Part shown: positions 59,061 through 64,000 of the stretch, piece after piece | Position numbering within the stretch: position 1 is the first letter of the stretch | How the letters are laid out: each line of letters starts with the position of its first letter | NCBI GenBank assembly: GCA_010029825.1 | Contig: RGVZ01000003.1 | Location: 1 to 64,000, forward strand | DNA: 64,000 bases | From: a bacterium | GTDB lineage: Bacteria; Bdellovibrionota_B; Oligoflexia; Oligoflexales; RGVZ01 | Direction of reading: 5' to 3' | Translations under genes and position numbers: made by a program | The notes under the pieces: model-generated | Databases searched by the model: none | Told to the model about the DNA's origin: nothing | Seen by the model: the letters and a program-made list of their open reading frames with translations, nothing else

Positions 59061-60440
59061 ATGAGAAAAATCAGACTTTGTTTATTGGCATCATTGGCGT
59101 CCTTGGCATCCCTGTCAGGGCTCCTGTTGTCGGCGACCCCGCCTGAACGGATGGCCATCGTGGATATTTCGTCCGCGGGCCCATCCAATCTAAACATCTT
59201 GAAAAAGCTCGGCGGGATTTCCTGGTGGACGGAAATGGGAGGTAGTTTGATCGTCTCCGCCAACGCGCGCGGATTCGCCAACATGGACAGTACCGGGTTT
59301 GTCGCGAGAGTCCTTCCCGACCTGACAACAGCCGACGACCTGCGCGTCCTGATCGCGGGACATTCCTCCATGGCACTTCCCGCCGGTGTCAACACTCTCG
59401 CGGATGAAGGTCGCGCGCGACTCGTTCGTGGCGACAGCGCCGCGTTGTCCGCGCTGGATCAATCGAACGTCGACCATGGGATTCATGTCGGCGTATTTCC
59501 CGTCGAGCCAGGAAAAGTGATCCTCAGATCCGCCACGAACCAGGATGTGCCGCGTCGCGTCTCGCAGCGCGAATCCTTTATGGTCAATGACGTCGCGCGC
59601 AAGGTCAGCAAGGACCGCTGGTGGGCTGACGTCCGGAAACTTGCCGCATGGAACCGTCACATTTCCGCGACTGGGAATATTGAGGCGCGTGACTGGATCA
59701 AGATGAACCTGGCGGCCATCCCCGGCATGGAAGTGACCCTGCAGGAGTTTCGTGTGGCGGGCCGTTCTGCCTGGAATGTTGTCGGAATCCTTCCCGGCGA
59801 GCGCATGGTCGATGACTCCGGTTCCGCCAGCGCGAACGACCGCGGACTTGTCATCGTCGGTGGCCATTTCGACTCGACATCGGAACGGGCTTCCTACGCC
59901 GCGCCCGGAGCAGAGGACAACGCCAGTGGCGCCGCCGGGGTCATTGAACTGGCCCGCGTGATGGCTGACGTTCCCCACTCGGAGGATATCGTGTTCGCGG
60001 CATTCTCCGGTGAGGAACAGGGTTTATATGGTTCGGCCGCTTTCGTGGAAAAGTTGGTGGAAGGCCTGCCTGAACAGGAAACAAGCCGTGTTCGTGGCGT
60101 GATTACCATGGACATGATTGGTTATTCCCGGTCCGGAACCTCCGGTCAGCCAGGCGTCATCATCGAGACGGAAAGCCAGTATTCTGATTTCGCGCGCCGG
60201 TTTGTCGAGGCCGCGGCCGAAGTTACGAATTTACGCGTGACGACTTCGTTCAATCCATTTGGCAGCGATCATGTCTCGTTCCTTGATGCCGGGATACCGG
60301 CGATCCTGGCCATCGATGCCGACTGGAACCATTACGCGCATTATCACAAGACGACCGACACTCCTGACAAGCTCACGCCGGAACTGGCGTACGAGATCTT
60401 GAAGATGAACGCGGCAGTGACGGCCTTGTTGGCGCGCTGA
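59061..60440 (+). CDS. M28-family zinc aminopeptidase, exported
   Basis: A 459-residue exported peptidase. A signal peptide with a repeated LASLASLASL core precedes a ~170-residue pro-like N-domain. The M28 domain contains all metal and catalytic residues: GGHFDST (His), GAEDNASGAAG (bridging Asp), FSGEEQGLYGS (catalytic Glu and ligand), TMDMIGYS (Asp) and YHKTTDT (His). AEDN is a variant of the more usual DDN. It would degrade peptides outside the cytoplasm. ATG at 59061 has GTGGAA upstream. Confidence 0.93.
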   Translation: MRKIRLCLLASLASLASLSGLLLSATPPERMAIVDISSAGPSNLNILKKLGGISWWTEMGGSLIVSANARGFANMDSTGFVARVLPDLTTADDLRVLIAGHSSMALPAGVNTLADEGRARLVRGDSAALSALDQSNVDHGIHVGVFPVEPGKVILRSATNQDVPRRVSQRESFMVNDVARKVSKDRWWADVRKLAAWNRHISATGNIEARDWIKMNLAAIPGMEVTLQEFRVAGRSAWNVVGILPGERMVDDSGSASANDRGLVIVGGHFDSTSERASYAAPGAEDNASGAAGVIELARVMADVPHSEDIVFAAFSGEEQGLYGSAAFVEKLVEGLPEQETSRVRGVITMDMIGYSRSGTSGQPGVIIETESQYSDFARRFVEAAAEVTNLRVTTSFNPFGSDHVSFLDAGIPAILAIDADWNHYAHYHKTTDTPDKLTPELAYEILKMNAAVTALLAR

Positions 60441-60457
60441 GTCCCAGGTCCGCCAGA

Positions 60458-61990
60458 TCAATCAAGCCAGACACGGTAATGGCGCGCGCCCAGGGTTGCC
60501 TCGAAGACGACCCCGCGTGGTGCCCGGGCGGCCGTCAGTTCGGTGGCCATCTTGCGCAGGTCGAGGCCCTGCGCCTCGATTCTCACGGCAACATCGCCGG
60601 GCACAAGATCAGCAAGATTGCCTACGGCAATCGCTGGCATTTCGAGGTCCACCAAGGTGACAGCCCCCTCTTGCACGCGGACACGTAAATGCCGTGAATT
60701 CCACGAATCACTTGTCGCTGGCGTCTGGGGTCCAGTGTTTTCATGCCGCCTCGCCGGCATGGAAGACGCCAGGGCGGGTGCCATGAAACCCTCGAAAATC
60801 CGACGCGAATCTACCGGTTCACCAATCAGTTTCAACCCGTGATGCCAACCCTGGACGGTTCGCATCAGGTAGAGGAACCACGGCGGTCCTGCCGTCCGCA
60901 GCCACCATTTGTCGCTGCCCGCGATCTCATCGGTGATGCGCCCCGGGTGCCAGGACGCGGGGTCAAATTTCCCGCGGGCCCGGAACGGCTCCAGCAACGC
61001 GGGCATCAACTGGTGCAACCGGCCAGACAGTGGCTCAAGTTTCACGGTGTCGAATCCCGCGTTCCCCAGCAAGGCCATCCAGTCGTCGTCAATTTCGCCG
61101 CAGGCGCGCGCGATCATCCTCGCGATGATCTTGACCTGGTCATCGTTGAGCCTGAGCATCGCCCCGAAATCATAGAGCACCAGTGAGGTTGATCCTGATT
61201 CCGCGTCGATCCTGAATCCGTAGTTGCCTGGATTCAGGTCGCAGTGAATGAGGTTCGCCTGGAAGATCGCGCGGGCGAGCATCTCAGCCATTATCTCAGG
61301 CATCATTTTTGCCGCGTCCCGGATGTGTTTGTGCCCGATGACATCGCGAAGTCCGCGCAATTCTTCCGGGGACGTCGATGGCTCAAAGGACTGGGTAAGC
61401 ACACCGGTGCTCGAGTACGCCTCGAATACCCGTGGTACCACCAGCCACGGCGCCCTCACCTTGGCGCGGAATTCGTCCTGGTAACGCGCCTCCGCGCGGT
61501 AATTGATTTCCTCGAGCAATTTTTCCTTCAGGAACTGCCCCCAGGATTCACGCGTGAATCCATAGGCGCGCGCCGGGCTGCGCGCGGCGAGATCGACAAA
61601 GTCGTCCACCTGGCGCGCGATCTCGTCCGCAAGCCCGGGAAACTGGACTTTGATGGCGACGTGTTCTCCTGATTTCAGCTTTGCCTCGTGGACCTGGGAC
61701 AGGGACGCGACGCGGGCGTCTTCTGAAATACGGTCAATCTCCCGCGCCAATGCCGGCGCGTCTGCCTCGATCCGTTGCCGGACTTCTTCCATGGTCATTC
61801 GCGCGGCAGGACGCGGCGTGGTGTCCATGCTGGATCGCATCGCGATGATCTGCGCGACTTTCGCCGGCAGTCCAGGCTGGTCGAGCAGGCTGGTGACCAG
61901 GTATTCGCGCGCCCGTCTGCCGGTCAGGGCAGACCTGGCAGCGGCGGCGATTCCGATGCCGGAATATTTGATCAGCTTGCCCAGCCTCAA
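60458..61990 (-). CDS. ABC1/UbiB-family atypical kinase
   Basis: A 510-residue protein of the AarF/UbiB (ABC1/COQ8) family. Family features are PGLPAKVAQIIAM (the KxGQ-like segment, here KVAQ), the A-rich loop ASLSQVHEA, the VAIKVQFPG Lys, EINYRAEA, IHCDLNPGNYGF (HxDxxPxN catalytic loop) and VLYDFGAMLRL (metal DFG). COQ8/UbiB proteins support ubiquinone synthesis by ATPase action on lipid. The Q of KxGQ is kept but the G is A. A 100-residue C-terminal beta-rich extension (VRVQEGAVTLVDLEMPA) is not typical. TTG start. Confidence 0.9.
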   Translation of the reverse strand: MRLGKLIKYSGIGIAAAARSALTGRRAREYLVTSLLDQPGLPAKVAQIIAMRSSMDTTPRPAARMTMEEVRQRIEADAPALAREIDRISEDARVASLSQVHEAKLKSGEHVAIKVQFPGLADEIARQVDDFVDLAARSPARAYGFTRESWGQFLKEKLLEEINYRAEARYQDEFRAKVRAPWLVVPRVFEAYSSTGVLTQSFEPSTSPEELRGLRDVIGHKHIRDAAKMMPEIMAEMLARAIFQANLIHCDLNPGNYGFRIDAESGSTSLVLYDFGAMLRLNDDQVKIIARMIARACGEIDDDWMALLGNAGFDTVKLEPLSGRLHQLMPALLEPFRARGKFDPASWHPGRITDEIAGSDKWWLRTAGPPWFLYLMRTVQGWHHGLKLIGEPVDSRRIFEGFMAPALASSMPARRHENTGPQTPATSDSWNSRHLRVRVQEGAVTLVDLEMPAIAVGNLADLVPGDVAVRIEAQGLDLRKMATELTAARAPRGVVFEATLGARHYRVWLD

Positions 61991-62093
61991 TTCAGTGAAC
62001 CCTCAGAATACCCATTTCGCGGCAGCGAGCTCGACAGTCGCGATGAATGAGCATGGTGTTCCCGGCGTGATTCCCAGGCTCGATCATAGCATG

Positions 62094-63392
62094 TCACGCG
62101 GCTTTTCTTGCCCTTCGCAATTCCTTGCGCAGCCTCTTCCTGAAGAAGATGTCGTCCACCGTGATTGTATGGCGCGGAGTTGCCAGTTGATTGTAATCGG
62201 GATGCTCCACCTCCTGGCGGATCCGCGCCTCCAGATCCGCTGGCGCGGACCAGAGCCCGGCCAGATGGCGCGCGGCGATTTTCGATTGCAACTCGGCGCC
62301 GGGCCAGATGCAGCCGAGAGGCTGGAACAATCCGATGAAGTAACAATTCTTCAAGTTGCCCGGCAAGAAACGGAGATAAAGCGGCACAGGGCCGCGCGAG
62401 AAATCAACCACGGACTTGTCAAGGAACGGATGGTCGATCCAATATCCCGTCGCGTAAATCACCGCGTCAAATTCCTGGGTGGTTCCGTCCTTGAACCGGA
62501 CCGTATTGCCATCGAACCGGTCAATGTCGACGCGTGGTCTCACGCGCCCGTGGCGGATGAAGTAATAAAGTTCCGAGTTAACCGTGGGGTGCGTCGATCC
62601 GAACCAGTGATCTGGATTTTGCAGGCCGATCCGTGAATTTTTCCCGAGCAGTACCCGCAACAGGATCTCGCTGATGATGATCTTGGCCCAGCGCGGAAAG
62701 AACGAGAATTTGTAGTAGAACGCGTCGGACGGGTTACCCAGGACAAATTTTGGAACCAGCCAGTATCCACGTCGCCAACTGATTTCCGTGTACTTGCTGA
62801 CGCGGCTGGTCTCGACCGCGATGTCGCACGCGGAATTGCCGCCGCCGACGACGAGGACCCGCTTGTCCCTGTATGGCTCGGCCCGCTTGAACGAGTGGGA
62901 ATGGCTGACCTCGCCGGAAAAGGTTCCCGGATACTCCGGCCAACGTGGTTTCCAGTGATGACCATTGCAGATGGCCAGGGCGTCGAAGGTTGATGTGCGT
63001 GTGCGGCCGCCGGTTTCAACCGAGACGTTCCATCGTCCATCAGGCAGCGGGTCGCACTTCTTGACCATCGTGTTGAACTGGATCAGCGGCATCAGTTGGA
63101 AGTGCCGCGCGTAACCCTGGAAATAGTCCAGCAACTGCGAGTGGTGGGGATAGTCGGGCGCTTCTGCCGGCAGTGGATAATCCTCGTACTGCGAACTGAT
63201 CTTTGAACTGATGATGTGTGTCGTTTCAAAGACGCTTGCGTGTTCCGTGTTGTCGTGGAATCGCCAGTTGCCACCGACCTGTTCGCCGGCCTCGAAAACC
63301 GTGACGTCGAACCCGAGATCCGTGAAGTTCTTCGCGGCGGTGATCCCGCTCGGTCCGGCGCCAATGACGCAGACGCGTTTACCCGTCTTCAT
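62094..63392 (-). CDS. Flavin-containing monooxygenase (FMO family)
   Basis: A 432-residue FAD/NADPH enzyme. VIGAGPSGITAAKN is the FAD-binding GxGxxG, FSGEVSHSHSFK is the FMO signature FxGxxxHxxx(Y/F), VVVGGGNSACDIAVE is the NADP Rossmann motif and IYATGYW is the ATGY motif. Such enzymes hydroxylate amines, thioethers or indole-type substrates. Length is normal. ATG at 63392. With kynA it suggests oxidative metabolism of aromatics or amines, but the substrate is unknown. Confidence 0.93.
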   Translation of the reverse strand: MKTGKRVCVIGAGPSGITAAKNFTDLGFDVTVFEAGEQVGGNWRFHDNTEHASVFETTHIISSKISSQYEDYPLPAEAPDYPHHSQLLDYFQGYARHFQLMPLIQFNTMVKKCDPLPDGRWNVSVETGGRTRTSTFDALAICNGHHWKPRWPEYPGTFSGEVSHSHSFKRAEPYRDKRVLVVGGGNSACDIAVETSRVSKYTEISWRRGYWLVPKFVLGNPSDAFYYKFSFFPRWAKIIISEILLRVLLGKNSRIGLQNPDHWFGSTHPTVNSELYYFIRHGRVRPRVDIDRFDGNTVRFKDGTTQEFDAVIYATGYWIDHPFLDKSVVDFSRGPVPLYLRFLPGNLKNCYFIGLFQPLGCIWPGAELQSKIAARHLAGLWSAPADLEARIRQEVEHPDYNQLATPRHTITVDDIFFRKRLRKELRRARKAA

Positions 63393-63484
63393 GACCGCCT
63401 CCTTCGCGACAATCTTCGTTGTCCAGACAGGAATTCGGCAAATTCGGGCAAACGATGAAGGTACCGGTCGCGAAAACTTCGCAG

Positions 63485-63524
63485 GACCCCGAAACTATCC
63501 GATTGTGCCAATAGTTCCGGGGTC
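63485..63524 (-). terminator. Hairpin downstream of the last gene
   Basis: GACCCCGAAACTAT and ATAGTTCCGGGGTC form a 14-bp stem (one mismatch) around a 12-nt loop. It follows the minus-strand gene by 13 bp; only a weak T run comes after it, so termination may be partial. Confidence 0.4.
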
Positions 63525-63537
63525 TTGTCGCGTTGGG

Positions 63538-63999
63538 TCAGCTCGCGCGGAAGCCCTGCGTGAAGGCCAGCTGGTAGCCCGTGCCGGTGTTGCGGAACCG
63601 GGTAAACTTGATCAACTGTTCCCCGGGTTGAATCGCCCAGTCGCAGCGCTCGAGCTGGTCGGTGGCGAGGATCTCGCGCAGGTCGGCGAGCGCCGGGACC
63701 AGGTGGGTGGACATGTGGACCGACTCATCCCACGACGCCCAGCTCAGCTGTTCGACGAGGTTGGTCAGATAATGCTCCGCGTCGGATCGCGTGGCCGGCG
63801 CGCATGTGGCATCCGCGGTCGGAACGGCCTCTTTTTCCGTCCATCCAAAAAACTCGATCGGTCGTCCATCCCGCGTGATGTCGGTCATGATCGAGAAGAG
63901 ACTCATCAACGCCTTGCTGTCCTCGATTTTTTCCAGCCTGTCGAGGCGTGACGCCTCCGCGATCGCCAGGGATCCAGTCAACACAGCCATCATCACCGG
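63538..63999 (-). CDS. Secreted protein, C-terminal fragment
   Basis: A frame open to the window edge, so the true start may lie outside. The first visible residues (MMAVLTGSLAIAEA/SR) look like the hydrophobic end of a signal peptide with cleavage after AEA. The ~135 mature residues are mostly helical (LDRLEKIEDSKALMSLFSIM), with two Cys (DATCAP, RCDWAI) and PGEQLIKFTRF near the C-terminus. No family was recognised. Confidence 0.6.
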   Translation of the reverse strand, partial: PVMMAVLTGSLAIAEASRLDRLEKIEDSKALMSLFSIMTDITRDGRPIEFFGWTEKEAVPTADATCAPATRSDAEHYLTNLVEQLSWASWDESVHMSTHLVPALADLREILATDQLERCDWAIQPGEQLIKFTRFRNTGTGYQLAFTQGFRAS

Positions 64000-64000
64000 G

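Overview
The window reads as chromosomal DNA of a Gram-negative bacterium with high GC (about 58-60% by eye), dense gene packing and many start/stop overlaps. An outer membrane is indicated by the OmpA-type protein, a second beta-barrel protein, a GmhB-type LPS heptose phosphatase, a CpoB-like protein and many lipoproteins. The mix (VKOR-DsbA fusion, OPT peptide transporter, proline iminopeptidase, tryptophan dioxygenase, 7TM/SpoIIE phosphatase, MoxR-DUF58-transglutaminase, Lys/Ala-rich tails) fits a Bdellovibrionota or other delta-proteobacterial-type lineage. That placement is an inference from gene content, with no marker gene behind it. No phage, insertion sequence, CRISPR array or replication origin was seen.

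Layout. 1-0.25 kb: tail of a chemotaxis receptor. 0.4-9.2 kb: a basic small protein, a caspase-like lipoprotein, a ferritin-like/ATP-grasp fusion divergent from an Mpo1-like membrane protein, an RNA methyltransferase, a PKD lipoprotein, an OmpA protein and a cyclophilin. 9.2-13.5 kb: EamA transporter, a Lys/Ala-tailed protein operon with GmhB, a BFD-like Fe-S protein, a CPBP protease and a REC-PilZ protein. 13.7-21.4 kb: secreted papain-like protein, an m5U RNA methyltransferase, kynA, then dapC-like/dapD/ferredoxin/glycosyltransferase in an overlapping operon. 21.4-24.3 kb: rsmA, tsaD and a CpoB-like protein. 24.4-34.2 kb: DEAD-box helicase, OPT transporter, DUF1003, YdcF, methyltransferase, tRNA-Ala(GGC), VKOR-DsbA, a duplicated-domain protein and pip. 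34.1-38.4 kb: the conserved MoxR-DUF58-transglutaminase operon.

38.6-44.3 kb is the most unusual part: an operon of a large lipoprotein, a predicted outer-membrane beta-barrel protein and a lipoprotein with caspase-like His and Cys motifs separated by 16 perfect five-residue repeats (xGDLK, a pentapeptide-repeat pattern). It is tail to tail with a SpoIIE-type phosphatase. 46.4-52.9 kb: tcdA, a secreted alpha/beta hydrolase, and a minus-strand cluster of GH3 acyl-adenylate enzyme, zinc peptidase, ATP-grasp ligase and TatD, interrupted by seven 17-bp tandem repeats. 53-64 kb: a lipoprotein/hydrolase/enolase-superfamily operon reading into an antisense aminotransferase, small secreted proteins, an M28 peptidase, a UbiB/ABC1 kinase, an FMO-type monooxygenase and a truncated secreted protein at the edge.

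Common threads are envelope biology and protein turnover (at least seven predicted peptidases), RNA modification, and lysine/peptidoglycan precursor synthesis. Two clan CD-like cysteine peptidase candidates and two ATP-grasp enzymes with unusual partners are the best leads for new biochemistry.
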